A DNA stretch of 33,803 bases from the NCBI GenBank assembly GCA_945901405.1, contig CAMDLH010000056.1, forward strand, positions 1 through 33,803. The letters run 5' to 3'. The DNA is from Bordetella parapertussis (GTDB lineage: Bacteria; Pseudomonadota; Gammaproteobacteria; Burkholderiales; SG8-41). Shown one piece after another: positions 16,219-24,186 of this stretch. A program made the translations under genes and the position numbers. Every line of letters starts with the position of its first letter. The first letter of the stretch is position 1. The notes beneath the pieces were generated by a model. The model was not told the origin of the DNA. It was given only the letters and a program-made list of their open reading frames with translations, and did no database searches.

Positions 16219-16695
16219 ATGGATATCGAACTGCAACTTACGGTGGAAAACCTGCTCGCGCGCTACGTGCATGCCATCGACGACGACCACCTCGAAACAT
16301 GGCCGGATTTTTTTGTCGAGCACGCGCGCTACCGCATCACCACCGCCGAGAATCATCAACGCGGGCTGCCGCTATCGCTGGTCTACGCCGATTCGCGCGC
16401 GATGTTGCGTGACCGCGTCAGCGCGCTGCGTCACGCCAACGTTTACGAGGCGCAGCGCTACCGCCACAACGTTTCAGCCGTGCTGGTTGAACGCATCGAC
16501 GCGCACACCGCGCGCGCGGTATCGTCGTTTCAGGTGGTGCGCATCATGCACTCGGGCGAAACCATGCTGTTTGCCAGCGGCCGCTGCCTCGACCGCATAC
16601 GCATCGCGGGCGAAGCCGGCCTCGCGCAATTTGAAGAGCGCGTCGTGGTGATCGACAGCCGGCGCGTCGATACCCTGATGGCGATTCCTTTATAA
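16219..16695 (+). CDS. Ring-hydroxylating oxygenase beta subunit (SnoaL/NTF2-like)
   Basis: About 158 residues with the small-subunit pattern: VENLLARYVHAIDDDHLETW near the start, FFVEHARYRI, then ADSRAMLRDRVSALRHANVY, QRYRHNVSAV and a C-terminal VVIDSRRVDTLMAIPL. This subunit is structural and completes the alpha3beta3 oxygenase. No clear ribosome site is seen. ATG 16219 is my choice; GTG 16204 in the same frame overlaps the alpha stop as GTGA, which would give translational coupling and five more residues. Its adjacency to alpha confirms the pair. Confidence 0.9.
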   Translation: MDIELQLTVENLLARYVHAIDDDHLETWPDFFVEHARYRITTAENHQRGLPLSLVYADSRAMLRDRVSALRHANVYEAQRYRHNVSAVLVERIDAHTARAVSSFQVVRIMHSGETMLFASGRCLDRIRIAGEAGLAQFEERVVVIDSRRVDTLMAIPL

Positions 16696-16708
16696 GCCTG
16701 CCACGCCC

Positions 16709-17680
16709 ATGAAAAAACTTACTTCTTTACCCGCCGCGCTTGTGGTGGCAAGCGCTGTTGTGCAGGCGCAACCGGCGGCGAATTATCCTAATCGCCCGGT
16801 GCGCCTCATAGTGCATGTCGCGCCCGGCGGCGGCGTTGATCTCGCCGCGCGCACGCTGGCGCCGAAATTGTCCGAAGCCTTGGGCCAGCAAGTGGTGGTT
16901 GAAAACCGCGCGGGCGGCGGCGGCGTGATCGCGGTGGATGTCACGCTGGCGGCGCCCGCCGACGGCTACACCCTGTTCATGGGCTCGATCAGCACGCTGG
17001 TGATGGCACCCGCGACACTGGCCAAGGTGACCTACGATCCCCTGCGTGATTTTGCGCCGATTACGCTGATGTCCACCGTGCCCTACGCGCTGGTGAGCAA
17101 TCCGTCGTTGCCGGTGCGCTCATTGGGCGATCTGGTGAAGCTCGCCAAAGCCCGCCCCGGCACGCTGGCCTATGGCTCGGCGGGGCATGCCACCGGCACA
17201 CACCTCGCGGCGGAGTATTTTGCGACAACCGCGGGCATTCAATGGATACACGTGCCGTACAAAGGCTCCGGCCCGGCGATGGTGGACGTGATGTCGGGGC
17301 AGATACCGCTTAACTTCATTACCGCCTCCTCGGGGCAAGCGCAGGTGCTCGCGGGCAAGGCGCGCGGCCTGGCCATCGCCACCAAGACGCGTTCCACCAC
17401 CATGCCGATGGTGCCGACCTTTATCGAACAAGGCTACGCCGGCTTCGAGGCGTCGGCATGGATGGGCATCGTCACGCGCACCGGCACGCCGGCGGCGATC
17501 ACGCGCCGTTTGCACGCGGACATTGTGCGGCTGCTGCAAACCGCGGAGCTTCGCAACGCGCTCGAAAATCAAGGCAATACCGTCATCTCCAGCACACCCG
17601 AGGAATTCGAGCGCTACATCGCCGATGAAACGCGCAAGTGGCGGCAAGTCATCGCCAAGGCACGCATACGCATCGATTAA
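16709..17680 (+). CDS. TctC/Bug-family periplasmic binding protein (SBP 8)
   Basis: A 323-residue SBP. The signal peptide (MKKLTSLPAALVV core) ends near VVQAQ-PAA. Landmarks are PNRPVRLIVHVAPGGGVD, ENRAGGGG, ADGYTLFM, TYDPLRDFAPI and HVPYKGSGPAMV. The usual PDGYT reads ADGYT. It starts 13 bases after the oxygenase beta stop with no obvious Shine-Dalgarno, so it probably depends on coupling within the oxygenase operon. A likely role is capture of the aromatic acid the oxygenase attacks (inference). Confidence 0.93.
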   Translation: MKKLTSLPAALVVASAVVQAQPAANYPNRPVRLIVHVAPGGGVDLAARTLAPKLSEALGQQVVVENRAGGGGVIAVDVTLAAPADGYTLFMGSISTLVMAPATLAKVTYDPLRDFAPITLMSTVPYALVSNPSLPVRSLGDLVKLAKARPGTLAYGSAGHATGTHLAAEYFATTAGIQWIHVPYKGSGPAMVDVMSGQIPLNFITASSGQAQVLAGKARGLAIATKTRSTTMPMVPTFIEQGYAGFEASAWMGIVTRTGTPAAITRRLHADIVRLLQTAELRNALENQGNTVISSTPEEFERYIADETRKWRQVIAKARIRID

Positions 17681-17705
17681 TATAACGTAACCCATTGTTT
17701 TTAAT

Positions 17706-18665
17706 ATGTTTTTTAGATACACACTTGCATTGTTATTTTTCCTCCACGGCGCGGCGAACGCACAGGATGCATTCCCCTCCAAGCCGCCGCGCATGGTGGT
17801 GAACTTCCCCGCGGGCGGGCCGTCCGACGCGGTCGCGCGTCCGTTGGCACTGCGTCTCACGGAAATCTGGAATCAGCAGGTGGTGGTGGATTTTCGTGGC
17901 GGCGCGGCCGGCAACATCGGCGCGGATCACGTCGCCAAATCGCCGCCTGACGGCTACACGTTTCTGCTCATCAGCGGTTCGTTCTTTACCAATCCGGCGG
18001 TCACGCCCAATCTGCCGTTTGATGCGATCAGGGATTTTGCCCCGGTGACGCCGGTGGCATCGAGCGGCATTGTGCTGGTGACGAATCCCGCGTTGCCCGC
18101 GAAATCGGTGAAGGAACTCATCTCGCTCGCACGCGCGCATCCCGACAAACTGACTTTCGCGTCCTCGGGCACTGGCGGCTCCTTGCATCTCTTCGCCGAA
18201 CTATTCAAGGTGCTGAGCAACACGCGCGCGCTGCATGTGCCGTACAAGGGCGCAGGCCCCGCGCTGATCGAAGTCGTCGGCGGGCAGGTGGACATGATGT
18301 TCATCGCGCTGCCGCCGACGCTGCCGCACATCAAAAACGGCCGGCTGCGCGCCTTGGGCATGGGCAACGCCAAACGCTCACCCGCTCTGCCAGACGTGCC
18401 GACCATCGCCGAACAAGGACTGGCCGGTTACGAAGTCAGCTCGCATTTCGGCATGCTCGCACCGGGCGGCACGCCGCGCGACATCGTGGCCAGGCTCAAC
18501 GCCGCGGTAACACAGGCGCTGCAAAGCGCGTACGTGAAGGAGCGCTACGCCTCGTTCGGCACCGACGCGGTTTACTCCGCGCCCGAGGCCTACGCCGCGT
18601 TCATCAAGAGCGAAATCGCCAAGTGGGCTAGAGTTGTAAAGCAGGCCGGAATACGCAGCGAGTAA
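17706..18665 (+). CDS. TctC/Bug-family periplasmic binding protein (SBP 9)
   Basis: A 319-residue SBP. The signal peptide is rich in Phe/Leu and ends near GAANAQ-DAF. Landmarks are PSKPPRMVVNFPAGGPSD, DFRGGAAGNIG, PDGYTFLL, PFDAIRDFAPV and HVPYKGAGPALI. It shares the GGPxDA loop and DFR motif with SBP 6. It follows SBP 8 by 25 bases on the same strand, in AT-rich sequence with no strong ribosome site. It is followed 17 bases later by the VOC gene. Confidence 0.93.
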   Translation: MFFRYTLALLFFLHGAANAQDAFPSKPPRMVVNFPAGGPSDAVARPLALRLTEIWNQQVVVDFRGGAAGNIGADHVAKSPPDGYTFLLISGSFFTNPAVTPNLPFDAIRDFAPVTPVASSGIVLVTNPALPAKSVKELISLARAHPDKLTFASSGTGGSLHLFAELFKVLSNTRALHVPYKGAGPALIEVVGGQVDMMFIALPPTLPHIKNGRLRALGMGNAKRSPALPDVPTIAEQGLAGYEVSSHFGMLAPGGTPRDIVARLNAAVTQALQSAYVKERYASFGTDAVYSAPEAYAAFIKSEIAKWARVVKQAGIRSE

Positions 18666-18682
18666 TCAACGAGGAGCCAAAC

Positions 18683-19273
18683 TTGAATAAAGTCAAAACC
18701 ACCAGCGGCAAATTCACCCCGCCGCAATTCAGCGAAGTCATATTCAAGACCGCGCGCTTCGCGCAAATGAAAGACTGGTACGAAACCGTCACCGACGTGA
18801 AAGCCTTTTTCGTGCGCAACGACGCGACCAAAGCCAATTGGACCGGCGCATGGAACATCGCGTTCATCCGCATATTTTCCGATCATCCGTACACGCAGGT
18901 GCTGGGCCTGTTTGAAGTGCCCGCCGTCAGCGGCATGGCGGACAATCAAAAAGGCGAACCCGGCCTGCATCACATGCAATTAAGACACGCGAGCCTCGAT
19001 CACCTCTTCAGCCGCTACGAAGCCCTGCGCGCGCAAGGCATCACACCGATGCGCTCATACAACCACGGGCCAGGCACGAGTTTTTATTATCATGATCCGG
19101 ATGGCAACACAGTGGAGCTGTCCTCTGCCAACTTCATCAACGAAGACGACTACCTCGCGTACTTTCGCTCGGAGTCTTATGCGAAGAATATTTCCGGGAT
19201 TGAGATTGATCCGGTCGAATATGTGGGGCGGTTTCGAGCGGGGGTGACGCAGGAGGAGTTGGTGAAGTTTTGA
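18683..19273 (+). CDS. VOC-superfamily protein (glyoxalase / extradiol dioxygenase-like)
   Basis: 196 residues. The visible halves are PPQFSEVIFKTARFAQMKDW (first beta-alpha-beta module) and GLHHMQLRHASLDH ... FYYHDPDGNTVELSS (second). In the family, metal ligands come from the first strand (usually His), the HxxL strand (His) and the VEL strand (Glu). Here the last two are present but the first reads Glu in FSEVIFKT. Start is TTG 18683 with GAGGAG just upstream. It ends the oxygenase operon, so ring cleavage or processing of the hydroxylated product is a reasonable guess, but isomerase or hydrolase chemistry is equally possible. Confidence 0.85.
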   Translation: MNKVKTTSGKFTPPQFSEVIFKTARFAQMKDWYETVTDVKAFFVRNDATKANWTGAWNIAFIRIFSDHPYTQVLGLFEVPAVSGMADNQKGEPGLHHMQLRHASLDHLFSRYEALRAQGITPMRSYNHGPGTSFYYHDPDGNTVELSSANFINEDDYLAYFRSESYAKNISGIEIDPVEYVGRFRAGVTQEELVKF

Positions 19274-19301
19274 ACTCTTGCTTCGGTAGTATGCGAAGCA
19301 T

Positions 19302-19334
19302 GTAGGGCGCAATCGAAGCGCAGCGCATTGCGCC
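19302..19334. repeat. REP-like hairpin repeat, copy 1
   Basis: GTAGGGCGCAATCG at the left end and CGCATTGCGCC at the right form an inverted repeat of the GCGCAAT/ATTGCGC type that recurs at 19417, 27725, 28085 and 28121. Confidence 0.7.
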
Positions 19335-19416
19335 GTTCCACACATAACAAACCACCACACGCGCATCCTGCAGATTCGGGTTTGAATCCAATTCTCTGCA
19401 AATGCCAAAACCGTTC

Positions 19417-19446
19417 GGCGCAATGCCTTCGGCGATTGCGCCCTAC
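19417..19446. repeat. REP-like hairpin repeat, copy 2
   Basis: Begins GGCGCAATGCCTTCGG and ends GATTGCGCCCTAC; all 30 bases are identical to 27725-27754. The GGCGCAAT/ATTGCGCC arms pair around a short loop. It sits between the VOC gene and the convergent SBP 10 gene; the rest of the 183-bp gap holds no gene. Confidence 0.8.
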
Positions 19447-19456
19447 AAACCGCGAA

Positions 19457-20437
19457 CTAATCCACCTTTGCTCCTGCGGCCTTCACCACCGGCCCCCATT
19501 TCGCCAATTCATCACGTATGAATTTGTCGAAATCCTCTGGGGAATTCACCGCGGCCGCATCGATGCCCGCGCCGGCCATGCGATCCTTTACGTCCTGCAG
19601 GCCTAGCGCTTTGTTTACTTCGCTGTTGAGCTTGGCGACGATGGATTTTTGCATTCCGGCGGGTGCGAGCATGCCGTACCAGATGGTTGCCGACACTTGC
19701 GGAAAACCGGCTTCTTTCATCGTCGGCACGTCAGGGAACATCGCGAGCCGCGCGGGGCTGATCGCCGCCAGCACGCGTGTGCGGCCTGATTTGATGTGCG
19801 GCAGATGCGGCGCGATGGCGTCGAACGCGAATGCCACCTGGCCGCCCGCGACGTCTGTGGCCGCCGGACCACTGCCCTTGTACGGAATGTGACGGATGTT
19901 CGCGCCGGTCGCGCCCTTGAATAATTCACCGACGAGATGCGGCGCACCGCCGGAACCCGATGAACCAAATGCATAGCCGCCGGGTTTCGACTTCGCCAGC
20001 GCGATCACGTCCTTGATGGTTTTCACCGGCACTTGCACATTGGCGACGACGATCATCGGCATCGTTGCATACAACGCCACCGGCGAAAAATCCTTCACCG
20101 GATCGAACAATAATTTTTCATACACGTGCGGGCCGATGCCGTGCGTGGTGATCGAGCTTTGCAGCAAGGTGTGACCATCTGGCGTGGCGCGCGCCACGAT
20201 CTCGGCGGCGATTTGTCCGCCGCCGCCACCGCGATTATCAACAACCACGGTTTGCGCCATCGACTCACCCAGCTTTTGCGCCATCACGCGTGCGACAAGA
20301 TCAGCCGCGCCGCCCGGCGGCACGGTGACGATCAAGCGCACCGGGCGCGATGGGTAATTTTGTTGTGCGTGCACAAGCGTGCTCGCCGCACTCAGAGCAA
20401 CAATCGTAACTATTTGTTTTAATTTACTATTTTTCAC
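19457..20437 (-). CDS. TctC/Bug-family periplasmic binding protein (SBP 10)
   Basis: A 326-residue SBP. The signal peptide (MKNSKLKQIVTIVALSAAST) ends near VHAQ-QNY. Landmarks are PSRPVRLIVTVPPGGAAD, DNRGGGGGQIA, PDGHTLLQ, LFDPVKDFSPV and HIPYKGSGPAAT. The nearly invariant PDGYT reads PDGHT. Start is GTG 20437 with GAGG about 9 bases upstream. It is divergent from the carboxylesterase/SBP 11 operon across a 136-bp gap with a 17-bp palindrome. Confidence 0.93.
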   Translation of the reverse strand: MKNSKLKQIVTIVALSAASTLVHAQQNYPSRPVRLIVTVPPGGAADLVARVMAQKLGESMAQTVVVDNRGGGGGQIAAEIVARATPDGHTLLQSSITTHGIGPHVYEKLLFDPVKDFSPVALYATMPMIVVANVQVPVKTIKDVIALAKSKPGGYAFGSSGSGGAPHLVGELFKGATGANIRHIPYKGSGPAATDVAGGQVAFAFDAIAPHLPHIKSGRTRVLAAISPARLAMFPDVPTMKEAGFPQVSATIWYGMLAPAGMQKSIVAKLNSEVNKALGLQDVKDRMAGAGIDAAAVNSPEDFDKFIRDELAKWGPVVKAAGAKVD

Positions 20438-20497
20438 AATCCCATTCCTCGCGAATTCGTCGTTGGCGGCGCAAAGATATCACGCACGAGTGTGGCT

Positions 20498-20514
20498 ATT
20501 GTGATTATCACAAT
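20498..20514. promoter_or_regulatory. 17-bp perfect palindrome, operator candidate
   Basis: ATTGTGATTATCACAAT has 7-bp arms around a 3-base centre. It lies between the divergent starts of SBP 10 (20437) and the carboxylesterase (20574). It has the dyad look of GntR- or LysR-type sites; the spacing between the TGTGA arms is too short for a CRP site. No regulator gene is nearby. Confidence 0.5.
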
Positions 20515-20573
20515 CGTTTTTCTCACCTCGCGCGGTGGTAGGATTCTTCCACAACTTCACGTGGATACACATC

Positions 20574-22154
20574 ATGCTTGCAAGCGCAATTGCCGTAGCC
20601 GCAGTGTCCGGCCCCATCGTCGAAACCACCACCGGCAGCGTGCGCGGCGCAACACTCGACGGCGTGCACGGCTTCAAGGGCATCCCCTACGGCGCGAACA
20701 CCGGCGGCAAAAATCGCTGGCTGCCGCCGCAGCCTGTGCAGCCATGGTCGGGTGTGCGCGATGCACTCGAGTACGGCCCGCGCGCGCCACAAAACGAACG
20801 CCCATCGAAAGAACCGCACCTCGCGTGGATACGCGACACGCGCGCCTACAGTGAAGACTGTCTCGTGCTCAATGTGTTTACGCCCGGCGTGAATGACAAC
20901 CGCAAGCGCCCGGTGCTGGTCTACATTCACGGCGGCGGCTTTGTCAGCGGCGCCGGCAGCGCGCCGGGCCTCGACGGCCACAATTTCGCGCGGCGTGGCG
21001 ACGTGGTGCTGGTGACGCTGAATCACCGGCTGAATCTCTTCGGCCACTTGTCTCTCACCGACTGTAAAGACGCACGCTATGCGGATGCGGGCAACGCCGG
21101 CATGCTCGATGTGATTCAAGCGCTGCAGTGGGTGCGCGACAACATTGCGCAATTCGGCGGCGACGCTGGCAATGTCAGCATCTCCGGCCAATCGGGCGGC
21201 GCGTCGAAAGTAGCGGTGATGATGACGATGCCCGCCGCGCGCGGGCTGTTTCACAAGGCCATCATTCAAAGCGCGTCATCGCTGCTGCGCATGGCGACCC
21301 CCGAAGCCGCCGCGCGCAACACGCATCACTTGCTGGCGGCGCTCGACATCGCGCCCGGTAATATCGATGCGCTGCTCGATGCGCCCGCCGCAACGCTGTT
21401 GCAGGCGATGCCCAAGGCGATTGCCGCGGCGGGACGCGTCGATAACTATCGCCCCGTAGTCGATGATCGTTCGTTGAAATCGCATCCGTTCGACCCGGCC
21501 GCGCCCGCGATCTCGGCGGATATTCCGCTGATGATCGGCTCGTGCGAAGACGAGATGACGTTTCCGTATTCGCAGGCGATGCAGAATTTTTCCTACGACG
21601 AGCCGCAGGCACTGGCGCGCATCCAGGATTTTGTTGGCGTCGATGACGCCAAGGCGCGCGACTTGTTGAGCCTGTATCGTTCGCCGCGTCCGCATGCGAC
21701 GCCGGGCGATCTGTGGGTGGCGATCAGCACCGATCATCAGTATCGCCGCAACGTGATACGCGCCTCGGAGTTGAAGTCAGCGCAAGGCCGCGCGCCGTCG
21801 TGGCATTATCTGTTCACCTGGAAAACGCCGGTGTTAAACGGCCTGCTCAAATCGCCGCACACCGTTTGCATTCCGTTTTCGTTCGGCAACGTCGATATCG
21901 CTTCGGGCATGCTCGGCACGGGCGAGGAACGTCACGCGCTGCAAGACAAGATGATGGGGGCGTGGCATGCGTTCATGCGCGGCGGCGACCCAAATCACGC
22001 CGGCCTGCCGCAATGGAAACCCTATGATGCAAGCGAACGCCCGACAATGATCTTCGACAATCAATGCCGCCTTGCGAACGACCCGGCAAGTGCGGAGCGC
22101 ATCGCCATCAGCGCGTGCCCAGCATACCGCGCGGACGGCAGCAGGCACACATGA
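20574..22154 (+). CDS. Type-B carboxylesterase/lipase
   Basis: About 526 residues, the full length for the family. [20 protein letters not shown] opens the fold; [11 protein letters not shown] and [10 protein letters not shown] (oxyanion hole) follow. The nucleophile elbow is GQSGGAS, where most relatives have [15 protein letters not shown] carries the likely acid, and [13 protein letters not shown] the catalytic His. It hydrolyses carboxylic esters. ATG 20574 begins a hydrophobic but uncharged segment; GTG 20535 adds 13 residues and is possible, so export is unclear. The stop overlaps the SBP 11 start (ATGA), giving a tightly coupled esterase+SBP pair. Confidence 0.92.
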   Translation: MLASAIAVAAVSGPIVETTTGSVRGATLDGVHGFKGIPYGANTGGKNRWLPPQPVQPWSGVRDALEYGPRAPQNERPSKEPHLAWIRDTRAYSEDCLVLNVFTPGVNDNRKRPVLVYIHGGGFVSGAGSAPGLDGHNFARRGDVVLVTLNHRLNLFGHLSLTDCKDARYADAGNAGMLDVIQALQWVRDNIAQFGGDAGNVSISGQSGGASKVAVMMTMPAARGLFHKAIIQSASSLLRMATPEAAARNTHHLLAALDIAPGNIDALLDAPAATLLQAMPKAIAAAGRVDNYRPVVDDRSLKSHPFDPAAPAISADIPLMIGSCEDEMTFPYSQAMQNFSYDEPQALARIQDFVGVDDAKARDLLSLYRSPRPHATPGDLWVAISTDHQYRRNVIRASELKSAQGRAPSWHYLFTWKTPVLNGLLKSPHTVCIPFSFGNVDIASGMLGTGEERHALQDKMMGAWHAFMRGGDPNHAGLPQWKPYDASERPTMIFDNQCRLANDPASAERIAISACPAYRADGSRHT

Positions 22155-23137
22155 TTCGATCGACGCCAACGTGCCTTGCCGCGCTTCTGGCTGCACTTCC
22201 GGCCACACTAACGCCAGTCGCTGCCCAGGCGCAAACCGCGTACCCCAACCGCACCATCAGGGTCGTTGTGCCGTTTGCGGCGGGCGGGCCGACGGATGCC
22301 GCAATGCGCATTGTCGCGCCACGCTTTTCCGAATACCTCGGCCAACAGATTGTTATCGAAAATCGCGGTGGCGCGGGCGGCGCCACCGGCACGGAGCTGG
22401 TGGCGAAATCCACGCCCGACGGCTATACCCTGGTCCACGGCTCCATCGGTGGACTGGCGGTGTCGCCCACACTGAACCCGAAGCTCGGTTACAACACGCT
22501 GCGCGATCTGGCGCCAATTTCGCAGACGGTGAACGTGGCCTACATCGTTACGCTGCATCCGTCGGTGCCGGCAAAGTCGATCAAGGAATTGCTCGCGCTC
22601 GCCAAGGCGCGCCCCGGCAAGCTGAATTACGGCACGGGCGGCGCTGGCACCGGGCCGCATCTTGCGGGCGAGCTGCTCAATATGATGGCCGGTGTCAGCA
22701 TTGTTCATGTGCCCTACAAAGGCACCGCGCCCGCACTAACGGCGCTGCTGTCGGGCGAGGTGGATATCACGTTTGATAACCTGCTGATCGTGCTGCCGCA
22801 AATCAAGGCGGGCCGCGTGCGCCCGATCGCGGCCACCGGCGACACGCGCTCGAAGCTGATGCCTGATTTGCCCACGATCGCCGAAAGCGGCTTGCCCGGT
22901 TTTAGCGCAACCGGCTGGTACGGTCTGCTCGCGCCGGCCGCAACGCCAAAAGAAATTGTCGCCCGGCTCAACGCGGAATTCACCCGCGCCCTGCGCTCGC
23001 CGGATGTCAGCGAGCGCTTGAATAGCACCGCCGCCGAACCCGCGCCCGGCACGCCGGAGCAGTTTGCCACTTTCATACGTAGCGAGACTGATAAGTGGGC
23101 GAAGGTGGTGCGGGCAACGAATATGAAGGCGGAGTGA
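22151..23137 (+). CDS. TctC/Bug-family periplasmic binding protein (SBP 11)
   Basis: A 328-residue SBP. ATG 22151 overlaps the esterase stop as ATGA; the upstream open frame is that gene's shadow. A signal peptide ends near VAAQAQ-TAY. Landmarks are [48 protein letters not shown] and [11 protein letters not shown] followed by [13 protein letters not shown], shared with SBP 7. It converges on the TauD-type gene with 5 bases between stops. Coupling suggests the esterase releases, or degrades, the ligand this protein recognises. Confidence 0.93.
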   Translation: MIRSTPTCLAALLAALPATLTPVAAQAQTAYPNRTIRVVVPFAAGGPTDAAMRIVAPRFSEYLGQQIVIENRGGAGGATGTELVAKSTPDGYTLVHGSIGGLAVSPTLNPKLGYNTLRDLAPISQTVNVAYIVTLHPSVPAKSIKELLALAKARPGKLNYGTGGAGTGPHLAGELLNMMAGVSIVHVPYKGTAPALTALLSGEVDITFDNLLIVLPQIKAGRVRPIAATGDTRSKLMPDLPTIAESGLPGFSATGWYGLLAPAATPKEIVARLNAEFTRALRSPDVSERLNSTAAEPAPGTPEQFATFIRSETDKWAKVVRATNMKAE

Positions 23138-23142
23138 GCGCG

Positions 23143-24006
23143 TTAATGCAACTCCGACCCGCCAGTCACCGTAGTCCGGTGCATCAGCCGCGGCAGTAAC
23201 GCGGGGTAGTCGAACGTGGCCTTGTGCTGTGTCGAGCAATCGTCCCACATCACCAGGTCGTGCCGGCGCCAGTTGTGCAGATAGGTGAATTCGGGCTTGA
23301 CGCAATGTGCGGCAAGTTCCGCGATCAGGCCGCGGCTTTCGTCTTCGGGCAGGCCCACGATGCGCGCGGTGTAGCCTTCGGTGACATAAAGGCACTTGCG
23401 GCCATTCACCGGATGCACGCGCACCAAGGGGTGTACCACTTCCTGATCCGCCTTGACCGTCGAGTAGATGTCTTTTTTGACGCCCCCGCCACCGGTCTTG
23501 GCGAGGTGTTGCTCGAAGCTTTGCACGGCCTGTAGTCCTTCAAGCTGTTTTTTCATCGACTGGGGCAACGCATCGTAAGCGGCCGATACGCTGGCGAAGT
23601 TGGTGTCGCCCAGCGTGCGGCCGTTTTGCGCCGGCACCTCAAGCGCGCGCAGCGCGGAGATCGCATGCGGCTTTGCGAGATAGGCGCCATCGGTGTGCCA
23701 TAAACTGCCTGCGTCGTAGCTGCCGACAGGCTTGCCGTCTCTAACGATATTGGAGACGACGAAAATCTCGGGGTGAGCAACTTGCGGCTGGCTGGCCAGT
23801 TTCAGTTTGCGCAACTCGCCGAAGCGCGCGGTAAAGCGGATTTGATCCTCATCACTCAGCGCCTGGCCGCGAAAGTAGATCACCTCGTGCTGGTAAAACG
23901 CCGCGCGAATCCGCGCGAACGTTGCGTCGTCCAGCGGCTGCGTCAGATCGGCGCCGGTAATTTCAGCGCCAAGTGCTGATCCGCTGGGTTTGACTTGAAT
24001 GGTCAT
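23143..24006 (-). CDS. TauD/TfdA-family Fe(II)/2-oxoglutarate dioxygenase (copy A)
   Basis: 287 residues. The iron triad is WHTDGAY (His and Asp) and the distal His in CSTQHKATFDY; the 2-oxoglutarate-binding Arg is in LMHRTTV. Family members hydroxylate taurine, alkylsulfonates, 2,4-D or carnitine-like substrates, releasing succinate and CO2. FYQHEVIYFRGQALSDEDQI is the typical N-terminal strand-helix. ATG 24006 follows AAGGAAA. It is divergent from a second TauD gene and has a good candidate promoter at 24059-24088. It converges tightly with SBP 11. Substrate unknown. Confidence 0.92.
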   Translation of the reverse strand: MTIQVKPSGSALGAEITGADLTQPLDDATFARIRAAFYQHEVIYFRGQALSDEDQIRFTARFGELRKLKLASQPQVAHPEIFVVSNIVRDGKPVGSYDAGSLWHTDGAYLAKPHAISALRALEVPAQNGRTLGDTNFASVSAAYDALPQSMKKQLEGLQAVQSFEQHLAKTGGGGVKKDIYSTVKADQEVVHPLVRVHPVNGRKCLYVTEGYTARIVGLPEDESRGLIAELAAHCVKPEFTYLHNWRRHDLVMWDDCSTQHKATFDYPALLPRLMHRTTVTGGSELH

Positions 24007-24058
24007 TTGATTTCCTTTCCGTTTTGGATCGTGCTGGAGAATCGTGACGTTAACCCGA

Positions 24059-24088
24059 TATATAGCGGCGAGCGCCGTGGCGTGTCAA
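24059..24088 (-). promoter_or_regulatory. Candidate sigma-70 promoter for TauD copy A
   Basis: On the minus strand TTGACA (24083-24088) is followed after 18 bases by TATATA (24059-24064). The -35 is consensus. The leader would be roughly 45 bases to ATG 24006. Confidence 0.5.
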
Positions 24089-24186
24089 TCGGGGCAGGCA
24101 CTGCATCAGCACGGCAGGACAACCGCAGCGGCCTCGTACGGCAAATCGAGTGGTAAAGTTGTATTATGACTGGAGAGGAATCCAAT

